Notes: generated from the sequence alone by a model not told the origin. A stretch of DNA of 64,000 nucleotides from Leisingera aquaemixtae (GCF_001458395.1 NZ_CYSR01000030.1:1-64000); one strand, 5' to 3'; positions 35,184 through 44,504 are shown, counted from the stretch's first letter. Made by a program: numbers and translations.

Positions 35184-35954
35184 ATGAAAGCCATTCTGGC
35201 ACAACGGATCAGAACCATGGGAGGCTGGCATTGGCTGGGCCTGTTCGGGCTGATCCTGGGGGCGTGGGGGCTGCTTTATGCAATGTCGGTGCCGGCCGAA
35301 CTGCGCGAGGCCGGGGCGATCTACGGTCCGGATTTCTGGCGCGACTTCTGCGTGCTGACACCGGATGCGGCGGGCTTTGGCAAGATGCTGATTATGTGGG
35401 CACTGATGTCGGCCGCGATGATGGCGCCGACAGCATTGCCCGCCTTTGCCACCTACGAGGACCTGTCCCACACTGCGCCGGACACCAGTTTCACCCGGCT
35501 GGTGGGCGGCTATCTGGCGGTTTGGCTGGGCTTTTCGGCGCTGGCCGCCGTGCTGCAACTGGGACTGTTCCAGGCAGAATTGCTCACCGCCTTTGGCGAC
35601 AGCAACTCGCGCTACCTGTCGGCGGGGCTGCTGCTGGTCGCGGGCGGCTACCAGTTTTCGCCGGTAAAGGAAGCCTGCCTCAGCAAATGCCGCCGCCCGC
35701 TGGTGTTCTTTATGCAGCACTGGGACGAGGGGCCGCTGCGTAACGGCCTGCGGCTGGGGCTGGTATGCTTGGGCTGCTGCTGGGCACTGATGCTGCTGGC
35801 CTTTGCGGGCGGCACCATGAATATCGCCTTCATGGGGCTGGCGACCGTGATCATGATTTTGGAAAAGCTGCCGGACCTGGGCCGCTACATCACCAAACCG
35901 CTGGGTGCGGGGCTGGTGATTGCGGCGCTGGCGCTGGCGGCAGGGATTATCTGA
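35184..35954 (+). CDS. DUF2182 integral membrane protein
   Basis: The 256-residue protein has about six to seven spans and matches DUF2182, described as a predicted metal-binding membrane family. Visible segments are MLIMWALMSAAMMAPTALPA, YLSAGLLLVAGGYQFSPVKE, CLSKCRRPLVFF and LGCCWALMLLAFAGGTMNI. The paired Cys residues and Met-rich spans suggest a metal or thiol role. It starts the dmdA run and is followed after 15 bases by DUF1326. Its involvement in DMSP use is inferred only from this position. Confidence 0.82.
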   Translation: MKAILAQRIRTMGGWHWLGLFGLILGAWGLLYAMSVPAELREAGAIYGPDFWRDFCVLTPDAAGFGKMLIMWALMSAAMMAPTALPAFATYEDLSHTAPDTSFTRLVGGYLAVWLGFSALAAVLQLGLFQAELLTAFGDSNSRYLSAGLLLVAGGYQFSPVKEACLSKCRRPLVFFMQHWDEGPLRNGLRLGLVCLGCCWALMLLAFAGGTMNIAFMGLATVIMILEKLPDLGRYITKPLGAGLVIAALALAAGII

Positions 35955-35969
35955 GAGGGAGACTAAGAC

Positions 35970-36602
35970 ATGGCCTTGGACGCCGCTACGGGCACCGTGC
36001 CCTGGACAATCAAAGGGGAGCTGATCCTCAACTGCAACTGCACCGTGTTTTGCCCCTGCGTGGTGTCGCTGGGCAAGCACCCGCCGACCGAGGGCCACTG
36101 CCAGGCCTGGGCGGGCGTGCGTATCGACACCGGCGACTACGGCGGGGTTGACCTGTCCGGCCTGAACGTCGGCCTGTTCCTGGAAATCCCCGGCAACATG
36201 GGCCGCGGCAACTGGAAGGCGGCGGCCTATATCGACGACCGCGCCTCGGATGACGCCTATGACGCGCTGGTTGCGATCTTCTCCGGCGCGGCGCGCGGCA
36301 CGACCGGCCTGTTCTCTATGCTGGTGGGCGAGTTCCTGGGCGCCGAGCGCGCACCGGTCACTTTCGAGACCGAAGGCAAGGAACGCCGCCTGATGGTCGG
36401 CAAGAAGATCCAGGGTGCCGTGGTCCCGGTCGAGGGCAAGGACGGCAAGGACATCGTTGTCACCAACACCGAATACTGGATGGGCCCGGACATCACCGTC
36501 GCCACCGCCACCAAGGGCCGCGTACGCGCCTTTGGCCGGGTCTGGGACTTTGACGGCCGTTCTGCCGAGATTTGCCAGATCGACTGGCACGGGCCGAAGT
36601 AA
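35970..36602 (+). CDS. DUF1326 protein with CNCxxxCPC motif
   Basis: The 210-residue soluble protein belongs to DUF1326. The N-terminal WTIKGELILNCNCTVFCPC carries four closely spaced cysteines that could bind metal. Later conserved parts are GNMGRGNWKAAAYIDDRA and AVVPVEGKDGKDIVVTN. DUF1326 and DUF2182 genes are often neighbours, which points to a two-protein unit. Here they share an operon with dmdA. Biochemical role unknown. Confidence 0.85.
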   Translation: MALDAATGTVPWTIKGELILNCNCTVFCPCVVSLGKHPPTEGHCQAWAGVRIDTGDYGGVDLSGLNVGLFLEIPGNMGRGNWKAAAYIDDRASDDAYDALVAIFSGAARGTTGLFSMLVGEFLGAERAPVTFETEGKERRLMVGKKIQGAVVPVEGKDGKDIVVTNTEYWMGPDITVATATKGRVRAFGRVWDFDGRSAEICQIDWHGPK

Positions 36603-36671
36603 TCGGCTTTTCCGGCGGCGGCTCCGCTGCGGCCGCCGGGTACATTGCACATGGTTCTGGGAGGAATAGCC

Positions 36672-37775
36672 ATGGCCCTGCTGTCCCCGTCGCGCCGCCT
36701 GCGGCGCACCCCGTTTTCCGATGGCGTCGAAGCGGCCGGTGTAAAGGCCTACACGGTCTACAACCGGATGCTGTTGCCCACCGTTTTTGAAAGCGTGCAG
36801 GCGGACTACCGCCACCTCAAAGAGCACGTGCAGGTCTGGGACGTTGCCTGCGAACGCCAGGTGGAGCTGCGCGGCCCCGACGCCGGGCGGCTGATGCAAA
36901 TGCTGACGCCGCGCGATCTGCGCGGCATGACGGCAGGCCAGTGTTTCTACGTGCCCATCGTCGACGAGACCGGTGGCATGCTGAACGATCCGGTGGCGGT
37001 CAAGCTGAGCGACGACCGCTGGTGGATCTCGATTGCCGACAGCGATCTGCTGTTATGGGTCAAGGGCATTGCCAACGGCTGGCGGCTGGATGTGCTGGTG
37101 GATGAGCCGGATGTCTCGCCGCTCGCAATCCAAGGCCCCCGCGCGGACGACCTGATGGCCCGCGTCTTTGGCGAGGAGGTGCGCAAGGTCCGCTTTTTCC
37201 GCTTCGGCATCTTCCAGTTCGAAGGCCGCGACCTGGTGATCGCGCGCTCCGGCTATTCCAAGCAGGGCGGATATGAGATCTACCTTGAAGGCGGCGATTT
37301 GGGAATGCCGCTGTGGAACCGGCTGTTCGAAGCGGGCGAGGATCTGCAGGTCCGGGCCGGCTGCCCCAACCTGATCGAGCGGATCGAGGGCGGGCTGCTG
37401 AGCTACGGCAACGACATGACCGACGACAATACCCCGCATGAATGCGGGCTTGGCAAGTTTTGCAACACCCACACGGCGATTGGCTGCATCGGCCGCGACG
37501 CCCTGCTGCGGGTGGCCAAAGAGGGTCCGGTGCAGCAGATCCGCCCGATTGCGATTGACGGCGATGCGGTGCCGGGCTGCGACCGGCCCTGGCCGGTCTT
37601 TGCGAACGGCAAGCGGGCGGGGCAGGTGACGTCCTCCGCCTGGTCGCCGGACTTTGAGACCAACGTCTCGATCGGCATGATCCGCATGACTCATTGGGAC
37701 GCGGGCACCAAGCTTGAGGTGGAGACACCCGACGGTATGCGCACAGCCACTGTGCGCGACACATTCTGGATTTAA
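36672..37775 (+). CDS. dmdA: Dimethylsulfoniopropionate demethylase
   Basis: DmdA is a GcvT-like, tetrahydrofolate-dependent enzyme that removes one methyl from DMSP to give methylmercaptopropionate and methyl-THF. The 367-residue product has the roseobacter DmdA pattern: SRRLRRTPFSDGVEAAGVKA, YNRMLLPTVFES, the CERQVELRGPDAGRLM segment, and YSKQGGYEIYLEGGDLGMPL. The GLLSYGNDMTDDNTPHECGL stretch contacts folate in the family. Start chosen at MALLSPSRR behind GGGAGGAA. It is followed by acuI 11 bases later, the standard order. Confidence 0.94.
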   Translation: MALLSPSRRLRRTPFSDGVEAAGVKAYTVYNRMLLPTVFESVQADYRHLKEHVQVWDVACERQVELRGPDAGRLMQMLTPRDLRGMTAGQCFYVPIVDETGGMLNDPVAVKLSDDRWWISIADSDLLLWVKGIANGWRLDVLVDEPDVSPLAIQGPRADDLMARVFGEEVRKVRFFRFGIFQFEGRDLVIARSGYSKQGGYEIYLEGGDLGMPLWNRLFEAGEDLQVRAGCPNLIERIEGGLLSYGNDMTDDNTPHECGLGKFCNTHTAIGCIGRDALLRVAKEGPVQQIRPIAIDGDAVPGCDRPWPVFANGKRAGQVTSSAWSPDFETNVSIGMIRMTHWDAGTKLEVETPDGMRTATVRDTFWI

Positions 37776-37786
37776 GGAGAAGGCAG

Positions 37787-38779
37787 ATGTTCAACGCTTT
37801 GGTTGTGAACAAGGACGAAGAGAGCGGCAAGACCTCCGCCGCGGTCGAGCAGATCAGCCTCGATCAGCTGCCCGAGGGCGAAGTGACCGTGGCGGTGGAG
37901 TATTCCACCGTGAACTACAAGGACGGGCTTTGCATCGGGCCGGGCGGCGGGCTGGTGCGCAAGTATCCGCACGTGCCGGGGATTGATTTTGCGGGCACCG
38001 TTGAGGCGTCCTCGGATGACCGCTATAAGCCGGGCGACAAGGTGGTGCTGACCGGCTGGCGCGTGGGCGAGGCCCATTGGGGCGGCTACAGCCAGAAGGC
38101 CAATGTGCGCGCCGACTGGCTGGTGCCGCTGCCGGAGGGGCTGGACACTCGCCAGGCGATGGCTGTTGGCACCGCGGGCTTTACCGCGATGCTGGCGGTC
38201 ATGGCGCTGGAGGATCACGGGCTGGAGCCGGGCCACGGGCCGGTTCTGGTCACAGGCGCGGCAGGCGGCGTCGGCTCGGTCGCGACCGCAATCCTGGCCA
38301 ATCTCGGCCATGAGGTAGCTGGCGTCACCGGCCGCCCGGAAACCGCGGACTACCTGAAGTCCCTGGGCGCCACCCAGATTGTTGCCCGCGAGGAAATCAA
38401 CGAAACCACCAAACGGCCGCTGGAAAGCGAAACCTGGGCGGGCTGCGTGGATGCGGTCGGCGGCGCCATGCTGGCGCGGGTGCTGGGGCAGATGAAATAC
38501 GGTGCCTCGGTGGCGGCTGTTGGTTTGGCGGGCGGCGCCGCGCTGCCGGCCACCGTTGTCCCGTTCCTGCTGCGCGGCGTGAACCTGTTGGGCATCGACT
38601 CGGTCATGCAGCCCTATGACAACCGTGTCCGCGCCTGGCAGCGGATCGCCAAGGACCTGCCGATGGACAAGCTGGAAGCGATGATCCAGCCCGCCACGCT
38701 GGGCGATCTGCCGCAACTGGGTGCGGATATCCTCAAGGGCCAGGTCAAGGGCCGCGTCGTGGTGGACGTCAACGCCTAA
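37787..38779 (+). CDS. acuI: Acrylyl-CoA reductase (NADPH)
   Basis: AcuI reduces toxic acryloyl-CoA, formed in DMSP breakdown, to propionyl-CoA. The 330-residue medium-chain dehydrogenase/reductase has MFNALVVNKDE at the start, STVNYKDGLCIGPGGG, GIDFAGTVEASSDD, the cofactor loop TGAAGGVGSVATAIL near residue 155 and GCVDAVGGAMLARVL. There are no zinc-ligand cysteines, as expected. A terminator follows. Together with dmdA it forms the demethylation and reduction unit of DMSP metabolism. Confidence 0.94.
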   Translation: MFNALVVNKDEESGKTSAAVEQISLDQLPEGEVTVAVEYSTVNYKDGLCIGPGGGLVRKYPHVPGIDFAGTVEASSDDRYKPGDKVVLTGWRVGEAHWGGYSQKANVRADWLVPLPEGLDTRQAMAVGTAGFTAMLAVMALEDHGLEPGHGPVLVTGAAGGVGSVATAILANLGHEVAGVTGRPETADYLKSLGATQIVAREEINETTKRPLESETWAGCVDAVGGAMLARVLGQMKYGASVAAVGLAGGAALPATVVPFLLRGVNLLGIDSVMQPYDNRVRAWQRIAKDLPMDKLEAMIQPATLGDLPQLGADILKGQVKGRVVVDVNA

Positions 38780-38809
38780 ATCATTATAATACTTTGCATC
38801 TACCGGATG

Positions 38810-38837
38810 AACGCGCGGCGATGTCCGCGCGTTTTTC
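38810..38837 (+). terminator. Rho-independent terminator of the dmdA-acuI operon
   Basis: AACGCGCGG (38810-38818) pairs with CCGCGCGTT (38825-38833) around CGATGT and runs into TTT. It closes the operon 30 bases after acuI. Confidence 0.88.
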
Positions 38838-38973
38838 ATGCGTGCCGCGGCCCTGCCGCGGTCCTAGGGAGGGGGCAGCGCCGCGATTGCGCGGTCCCGA
38901 TACCGCCCCGCCCGGTGCGCTCTTGGCCTCTGTGCCGGTGACGCATTGAATTTGAAGCAAGAGGAGGGAGACC

Positions 38974-39393
38974 GTGTATTCCAAAATCATGGTGCCCGTC
39001 GATCTGACCCACGCCGACCGACTGGAGCGGGCGCTGCAATTGGCCTCGGATCTCGCGCATCTTTACAACGCAGAAGTGATTTTCGTGGGGGTGACCTCAC
39101 CCCAGCCCAGCAAGGTGGCGCATAATCCGCAGGAGTTTGCGGCAAAACTCGATGCGTTCGCGTCCGGCCAGGCAGCCAAGCGCAACATGACCGCTTCGGG
39201 CCATGCCGTTGTCAGCCACGATCCGGCGGTGGACCTTGATAAGACGCTGATCAAGGCCTGCAGCGATACCGGGGCAGAGCTTATCGTGATGGCGAGCCAC
39301 GTCCCGAACGTGAGCGATTACCTGTTCCATGCGCATGGCGGACGGGTTGCAGAAAAAGCGCCGGTTTCGGTGCTGGTCGTGCGCGAGAGCTGA
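38974..39393 (+). CDS. Universal stress protein (UspA family)
   Basis: This single Usp domain of 139 residues starts at GTG behind GAGGAGGGAG. The N-terminal KIMVPVDLTHADRLERAL and the late AELIVMASHVPNVSDYLFHAHGG with APVSVLVVRE match the family. The usual GxxG(9x)G(S/T) nucleotide loop is altered to SHVPNVSDYLFHAHGGR, so ATP binding is uncertain. It lies just upstream of the BCCT carrier and may be co-transcribed with it. Confidence 0.88.
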   Translation: MYSKIMVPVDLTHADRLERALQLASDLAHLYNAEVIFVGVTSPQPSKVAHNPQEFAAKLDAFASGQAAKRNMTASGHAVVSHDPAVDLDKTLIKACSDTGAELIVMASHVPNVSDYLFHAHGGRVAEKAPVSVLVVRES

Positions 39394-39411
39394 CCGCGGG
39401 CCCCTTGAAGA

Positions 39412-39429
39412 CGCAAGCGCCAGCTTGCG
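39412..39429 (+). promoter_or_regulatory. Hairpin between usp and the BCCT gene
   Basis: CGCAAGC and GCTTGCG pair around GCCA, directly after the usp stop. A second possible stem GGCC / GGCC lies at 39430-39448. There is no T run, so it may be a processing or stability element rather than a full terminator. Confidence 0.5.
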
Positions 39430-39489
39430 GGGCCAAAGGTTGCAAGGCCGAAAGACAATGGGCCGGAGTTTACAGGGAAGGAGGCCGCA

Positions 39490-41130
39490 ATGGCTGACGA
39501 AACCACAAATCAGGGTATCCCCGCCCCGGAAGGCGAATCGGATATCATCGATACCGAATACGAGATCGGTCAAGACAATATCGAAACCCAGATCGGCCCG
39601 TTCGGGGTCGACATCCACAACCCGGTGTTCCTGGTCTCGGGACTGGTGATCGTGGCCTTCGTGTTCTACGCGCTGGCGCTGCCGGAGCAGGCGGGAACAT
39701 TTTTCAACTGGCTGCGCCCTGCGGTCACCAGCAATTTTGACTGGTTCTTCTTCGGGGCTGCGGATCTGTTTGTGCTGTTCTGCCTGTTTCTGATCGTGTC
39801 CCCCTGGGGCAGCGTGCGCCTGGGCGGCAATGAGGCAACGCCAGATTACACCTACTTGGGCTGGTTTGCGATGCTGTTTGCGGCGGGCATGGGCATCGGC
39901 CTGATGTTCTATGGCGTGAGCGAACCGATGAGCCACTTCTCCACCGCCTTCGGCGGCACGGCGGTGCCTGAGGGCGGCGGCGCCCGCACCGACTGGGCGC
40001 CGCTGGGCGCGGCGGCAGGCAATGAAGCTGAGGCAGTGCGCCTGGGGATGGCGGCGACGATCTTCCACTGGGGTCTTCACCCTTGGGCGATCTACGCCAT
40101 TGTGGCGCTGGCGCTGGCGCTGTTCACCTACAACAAGGGCCTGCCGCTGACCATCCGCTCCGCCTTCTACCCGATCTTCGGGGAGCGCGTCTGGGGCTGG
40201 ACTGGCCACATCATCGACATTCTGGCGGTCTTTGCCACGCTGTTCGGCCTTGCCACCTCGCTGGGCTTCGGGGCGACACAGGCCAACGCCGGCCTTAATG
40301 AGCTGTTTGGTGTGCCGACAGGCGCCACCACCGAGGTGGTTCTGATTTCGGTCATCACGGCGATCGCGCTGATTTCGGTCCTGCGGGGCCTGGATGGCGG
40401 TGTGAAGGTGCTGTCGGAGATCAACATGGGGCTGGCCTTCCTGCTGCTGATCTTCGTGCTGCTGGTCGGGCCGACCGTGGCGATCCTGACCGGGTTTGCC
40501 TCCAGCCTGATGGCATATGTCGAATACCTGCCGGCATTGTCGAACCCGATCGGGCGCGAGGACGTGAACTTCAGCCAGGGCTGGACCGCCTTCTACTGGG
40601 CCTGGTGGATCAGCTGGTCGCCGTTTGTGGGCATGTTCATCGCCCGCGTCAGCCGCGGCCGTACCGTGCGGGAGTTCCTGATCTGCGTGCTGCTGATCCC
40701 GAGCCTGGTCTGCGTGCTGTGGATGAGCGTCTTTGGCGGCACTGCGATCCATCAGGTGATCACCGACGGCTTCACCGGGGCGCAGGACGCGTCGCTTGAA
40801 CTCAAGCTGTTCAAGATGCTGGGCGAGCTGCCGCTGTCCGGGATCACCTCCTTTGTGGGGATCGTGCTGGTGGTTGTGTTCTTCGTGACCTCCTCCGACT
40901 CCGGCTCGCTGGTGATCGACACTATCACCGCAGGCGGCAAGGTCGACGCGCCGGTGCCGCAGAGGGTGTTCTGGTGCATCTTCGAGGGTGCCGTTGCAAT
41001 CGTGCTGCTGCTGGGCGGCGGGCTGGCGGCGCTGCAGGCGATGGTGATCTCCACCGGCCTGCCATTCACCGTGGTGCTGCTGCTGATGTGCTGGGCCATC
41101 TTCCGCGGGCTGCTGACCGAAGCGCGCTGA
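39490..41130 (+). CDS. BCCT family transporter, likely betaine or DMSP uptake
   Basis: This is a 546-residue, twelve-span sodium- or proton-coupled carrier. The substrate-binding aromatic box is in FYWAWWISWSPFVGMFIARV near residue 368, and the GMGIGLMFYGVSEPMSHF segment near 135 is also conserved. An acidic cytoplasmic N-terminus of about 45 residues precedes the first span, and the C-terminus is very short. BCCT carriers take up glycine betaine, choline, carnitine or DMSP. Lying 700 bases after dmdA-acuI, DMSP uptake is a reasonable guess, but betaine cannot be excluded. A strong terminator follows. Confidence 0.9.
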   Translation: MADETTNQGIPAPEGESDIIDTEYEIGQDNIETQIGPFGVDIHNPVFLVSGLVIVAFVFYALALPEQAGTFFNWLRPAVTSNFDWFFFGAADLFVLFCLFLIVSPWGSVRLGGNEATPDYTYLGWFAMLFAAGMGIGLMFYGVSEPMSHFSTAFGGTAVPEGGGARTDWAPLGAAAGNEAEAVRLGMAATIFHWGLHPWAIYAIVALALALFTYNKGLPLTIRSAFYPIFGERVWGWTGHIIDILAVFATLFGLATSLGFGATQANAGLNELFGVPTGATTEVVLISVITAIALISVLRGLDGGVKVLSEINMGLAFLLLIFVLLVGPTVAILTGFASSLMAYVEYLPALSNPIGREDVNFSQGWTAFYWAWWISWSPFVGMFIARVSRGRTVREFLICVLLIPSLVCVLWMSVFGGTAIHQVITDGFTGAQDASLELKLFKMLGELPLSGITSFVGIVLVVVFFVTSSDSGSLVIDTITAGGKVDAPVPQRVFWCIFEGAVAIVLLLGGGLAALQAMVISTGLPFTVVLLLMCWAIFRGLLTEAR

Positions 41131-41150
41131 GGCCGCACCAGGAAACGCGG

Positions 41151-41182
41151 AAACGCCCCGGCCGTGCAGCCGGGGCGTTTTA
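41151..41182. terminator. Strong terminator shared by convergent genes
   Basis: AAACGCCCCGG (41151-41161) pairs with CCGGGGCGTTT (41170-41180) around an 8-base loop. A-run and T-run flank the stem, so it can work for the BCCT gene and the convergent VOC gene. Confidence 0.93.
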
Positions 41183-41186
41183 TCAT

Positions 41187-41567
41187 TCACTCATTGTATT
41201 TGAAGAACCCCAGCGAATTGCCGTCCGGATCGGTGGCATAGAAGAACCGCCCGGGCGGGATGGCGATGGTTTCCGACACAACCTTGCCGCCCGCATCCGT
41301 CACCCGCTCCATCACATCTTCCAGCGCGCCCTCAGCGGTCAGGTGCAGCGTCGGGCCGCGGCCGTCGCCTGCGGGTTTGCCGGGATAGAGATGCAGCGCA
41401 ACACCGGATGCCTCATCTGCGGTCTTGAACATCGCGATGGGGTTGGGGCCGCTGGTGTCGATGCTCAGGTCCGCGCCGGTGACCTTGGAATAAAACGTCA
41501 CTGCCGCGTCCAGATCGCTTACGGGCAGCTCGCCCCAGACCAGAAAATCCTTGGGGGTAAAGGCCAT
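41187..41567 (-). CDS. VOC (glyoxalase/bleomycin resistance) family protein
   Basis: The 126-residue protein has the two beta-alpha-beta-beta-beta modules of the VOC fold. The first is FLVWGELPVSDLDAAVTFYS, the second LHLTAEGALEDVMERVTDAG, and the C-terminal FFYATDPDGNSLGFFKYNE follows. Possible metal ligands are the two late Asp/Glu residues and a His in VALHLYPG. A GGAGG site precedes the ATG at 41567. The substrate is unknown, as for most of the family. Confidence 0.85.
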   Translation of the reverse strand: MAFTPKDFLVWGELPVSDLDAAVTFYSKVTGADLSIDTSGPNPIAMFKTADEASGVALHLYPGKPAGDGRGPTLHLTAEGALEDVMERVTDAGGKVVSETIAIPPGRFFYATDPDGNSLGFFKYNE

Positions 41568-41831
41568 GTCAAATCCTCCATGTTTGCCTGCGGCCAAAGT
41601 CTCATGCCCTAATGTCAGTTTCTGGCATCAGCCGCCGGACTTGACCGCTGCGGGCCCCGGACGCTATCACGCCTGCGTCCTGTGCCGGGAATTCCCGCTT
41701 GCAGGGCTGCCTGCGATCCCTCAATCCTTGTGCGGGAGCGCGGCTCGGCTGGAAGACCTGCCATGTTCGGGGAGATCCCTGGCATGTGCCGGCCTTCCCA
41801 TCGGACCGCAGCGATTGAGGAGAGATTTGCA

Positions 41832-43055
41832 ATGACTGCATTGGATATTGAATTCGTCCGGGCCCAGTTTCCGGCCTTTGCCGAACCCGGTCTTGACGGC
41901 CAGGCGTTTTTTGAAAACGCGGGCGGCTCTTACACCTGCCGGCAGGTAATTGACCGGCTCGTCCGGTTTTACACCCAGCGCAAGGTGCAGCCCTATGCGC
42001 CCTATGAGGCATCCCGGCTGGGCGGGGAGGAGATGGACGAGGCCCGCACCCGCCTCGCGGCCCTCCTGGGCGTCGCCACGGATGAGCTGAGCTTTGGCCC
42101 CTCGACCACTCAGAACACCTATGTTCTGGCGCAGGCCTTCCGCACGTTCATGAAACCGGGCGAGGCCATCATCGTCACAAACCAGGATCACGAGGCCAAC
42201 AGCGGCCCGTGGCGGCGGCTGGCAGAGGAGGGGATCGAGGTCCGCGAATGGCAGATTGACCCGCAGACCGGCCATCTGGACACGGCCCGGCTGGAAGAAC
42301 TGCTGGACGAAAAGGTGCGCCTTGTCTGCTTCCCGCATTGCTCCAACGTGGTGGGGGAGATCAACCCGGTGGCGGAGATCACCGCGATGGCGCACGCCGC
42401 AGGGGCCTTTGTCTGTGTCGACGGCGTCTCCTACGCGCCGCACGGGCTGCCGAATGTGGATGAACTGGGCGCCGACATCTACCTGTTCTCCGCCTACAAG
42501 ACCTACGGGCCGCATCAGGGCATCATGGTGATCCGCAGGGCGCTGGGCGAGCTGCTGCCGAACCAGGCGCATTACTTCAACGCTGGCTGCCTCTACAAAC
42601 GCTTCACCCCGGCAGGCCCGGACCATGCCCAGGTGGCCGCTTCGGCCGGTATGGCGGATTACTTCGAGGCGCTGGCCGCCCATCACGGCCACGCAGGCAG
42701 CGCGGCAGAAACCGGTGCCTTCGTTCACGACCTCATGCGCGGGCATGAGATCGTCCTGCTGCAACCGCTGCTGGATGCGGTGAAGGACCGCAACAACGTC
42801 CGCCTGCTGGGGCCATCCACCGCTGAGACCCGCGCGCCGACGGTGGCCCTGGCCCTCAACCGTGCTGCGGAACCGGTGGCGGCTCAGCTGGCAGAATTTG
42901 GCATCATGGCCGGCGGCGGCGATTTCTATGCCGTCCGCGCGCTGGAGGCGATGGGCATTGATCTAGCCGAGGGCGTGCTGCGTATCAGCTTCACCCATTA
43001 CACGTCCAAGGCCGAGGTTGCGAAGCTGATCGAGGCGTTGGACCGGGTGCTGTAA
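41832..43055 (+). CDS. Class V aminotransferase / cysteine desulfurase-like protein
   Basis: The 407-residue PLP enzyme has FFENAGGSYTCRQVIDRLVR near the N-terminus, the cofactor segment FGPSTTQNTYVLAQAF and NQDHEANSGPWRRLAEEG. The DGVSYAPHGLPNVDELGAD segment holds the PLP aspartate, and SAYKTYGPHQGIM carries the Schiff-base lysine. It resembles the selenocysteine lyase and NifS-like group but has no obvious mobile-loop cysteine. Its reaction is therefore open. It starts behind GAGGAGAG and is followed 24 bases later by the photolyase gene. Confidence 0.85.
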   Translation: MTALDIEFVRAQFPAFAEPGLDGQAFFENAGGSYTCRQVIDRLVRFYTQRKVQPYAPYEASRLGGEEMDEARTRLAALLGVATDELSFGPSTTQNTYVLAQAFRTFMKPGEAIIVTNQDHEANSGPWRRLAEEGIEVREWQIDPQTGHLDTARLEELLDEKVRLVCFPHCSNVVGEINPVAEITAMAHAAGAFVCVDGVSYAPHGLPNVDELGADIYLFSAYKTYGPHQGIMVIRRALGELLPNQAHYFNAGCLYKRFTPAGPDHAQVAASAGMADYFEALAAHHGHAGSAAETGAFVHDLMRGHEIVLLQPLLDAVKDRNNVRLLGPSTAETRAPTVALALNRAAEPVAAQLAEFGIMAGGGDFYAVRALEAMGIDLAEGVLRISFTHYTSKAEVAKLIEALDRVL

Positions 43056-43079
43056 CGCCAACAGGACAAGGACAACGAC

Positions 43080-44504
43080 ATGAGCAGCCGTGCGCCGGTG
43101 ATCTGGTGGATCAGGCGGGATCTCCGCCTTTGCGACAACCCGGCCCTCACGGCTGCCGCCGAAAGCGGCGCCCCGGTCTTGCCTGTCTATATCCTGGATG
43201 AGCAGGACGAGGCGCTGGGCGCGGCGCCAAAGTTCCGCATCGGCCTGGGGCTGGAGCATTTCGGGCAGGAACTGGCCAAGGCCGGCTCCCGCCTGATCCT
43301 GCGCCGCGGCAAGGCGCTGGAGGTGCTGCAGGACCTGATCGAAGAAACCGGGGCAGGGGCCGTGCACTGGTCCCGCCTCTATGACCCCCAGGCCATTGCG
43401 CGCGACAGCGCAATCAAGCAGCAGCTGAAGCAGCAGGGCGTCGCGGTCAAATCCCACGGCGGCCGGCTGCTGTTCGAACCCTGGACGGTGGAGACCAAGG
43501 CCGGCGGCATGTACAAGGTCTACACCCCGTTCTGGAAGGCAGTGCGGGGCCGCAATGTGGACAGCCTGCTGCCCGCCCCCGGAAAACTGGCCGCACCGGA
43601 CAGCTGGCCTGCCAGCGACGGCTTGGCCGATTGGCACATGGGGGCCGCCATGCGCCGCGGGGCGGATGTGGTTGCCCGGTATTGCCGGGTGGGCGAAGCA
43701 GCAGCGCAGGCGCGGCTGGACGACTTCCTGGAAAACAGCGTTGACGCCTACAAGGCCCGCCGCGACTATCCGGCGGAGGATGCAACCTCTGGCCTATCAG
43801 AAAACCTCGCCTGGGGCGAAATCAGCCCGCACCGGATGTGGCGCCGGGGCAGCGCAGCGATGGAGCGCGGCAGCCAGGGCGCAGAGCACTTTCTGAAGGA
43901 AATCGTCTGGCGCGAGTTCGCCTACCACCTGATGTACAACTCGCCCCACATCCTGACCGAAAGCTGGCGCGAGGAATGGCAGGATTTCCCCTGGTCTAAA
44001 AAGATCACCCCGCAGGTGCAGGCCTGGCAGCGCGGGCAGACCGGTTACGGCTTTGTCGATGCCGCCATGCGGGAGCTGTATGTGACCGGCAAGATGCACA
44101 ACCGGGCCCGGATGATCGTCGCAAGTTTCCTCACCAAACATCTGATGACGCACTGGAAAATCGGCATGGACTGGTTCGCGGACACGCTTGTGGACTGGGA
44201 CCCGGCCTCCAACGCCCTGGGCTGGCAGTGGGTGGCGGGCTCCGGCCCCGACGCGGCCCCCTTCTTCCGCGTCTTCAATCCCAGCGGCCAGCTGGAAAAA
44301 TTCGACCCCGAAGGCGCCTACACCGGCCGCTGGATCGCCGAAGGCCAGGACACCCCGCCGCAGACCGCGCTGGACTTTTTTGACGCTGCGCCGCTGTCCT
44401 GGGATCTGTCCGCCGGCATGGCGCCTGCGGAGCCGGTTGTCAGCCTGCAGGCGGGCCGGGACCGTGCGCTCACGGCCTATCGCGAGGCCCGCGAAGAGCG
44501 CTAA
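43080..44504 (+). CDS. phrB: Deoxyribodipyrimidine photolyase
   Basis: This flavoenzyme repairs UV-induced cyclobutane dimers with blue light. The 474-residue product has the antenna domain (VIWWIRRDLRLCDNPALTAA) and the FAD domain. Family motifs are EIVWREFAYHLMYNSPHILT, GYGFVDAAMRELYVTGKMHN, RMIVASFLTKHLMTHWKIG and the QWVAGSGPDAAPFFRVFNP segment that binds FAD. It forms a probable operon with the aminotransferase-like gene upstream and is followed by cfa after 80 bases. Confidence 0.95.
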   Translation: MSSRAPVIWWIRRDLRLCDNPALTAAAESGAPVLPVYILDEQDEALGAAPKFRIGLGLEHFGQELAKAGSRLILRRGKALEVLQDLIEETGAGAVHWSRLYDPQAIARDSAIKQQLKQQGVAVKSHGGRLLFEPWTVETKAGGMYKVYTPFWKAVRGRNVDSLLPAPGKLAAPDSWPASDGLADWHMGAAMRRGADVVARYCRVGEAAAQARLDDFLENSVDAYKARRDYPAEDATSGLSENLAWGEISPHRMWRRGSAAMERGSQGAEHFLKEIVWREFAYHLMYNSPHILTESWREEWQDFPWSKKITPQVQAWQRGQTGYGFVDAAMRELYVTGKMHNRARMIVASFLTKHLMTHWKIGMDWFADTLVDWDPASNALGWQWVAGSGPDAAPFFRVFNPSGQLEKFDPEGAYTGRWIAEGQDTPPQTALDFFDAAPLSWDLSAGMAPAEPVVSLQAGRDRALTAYREAREER

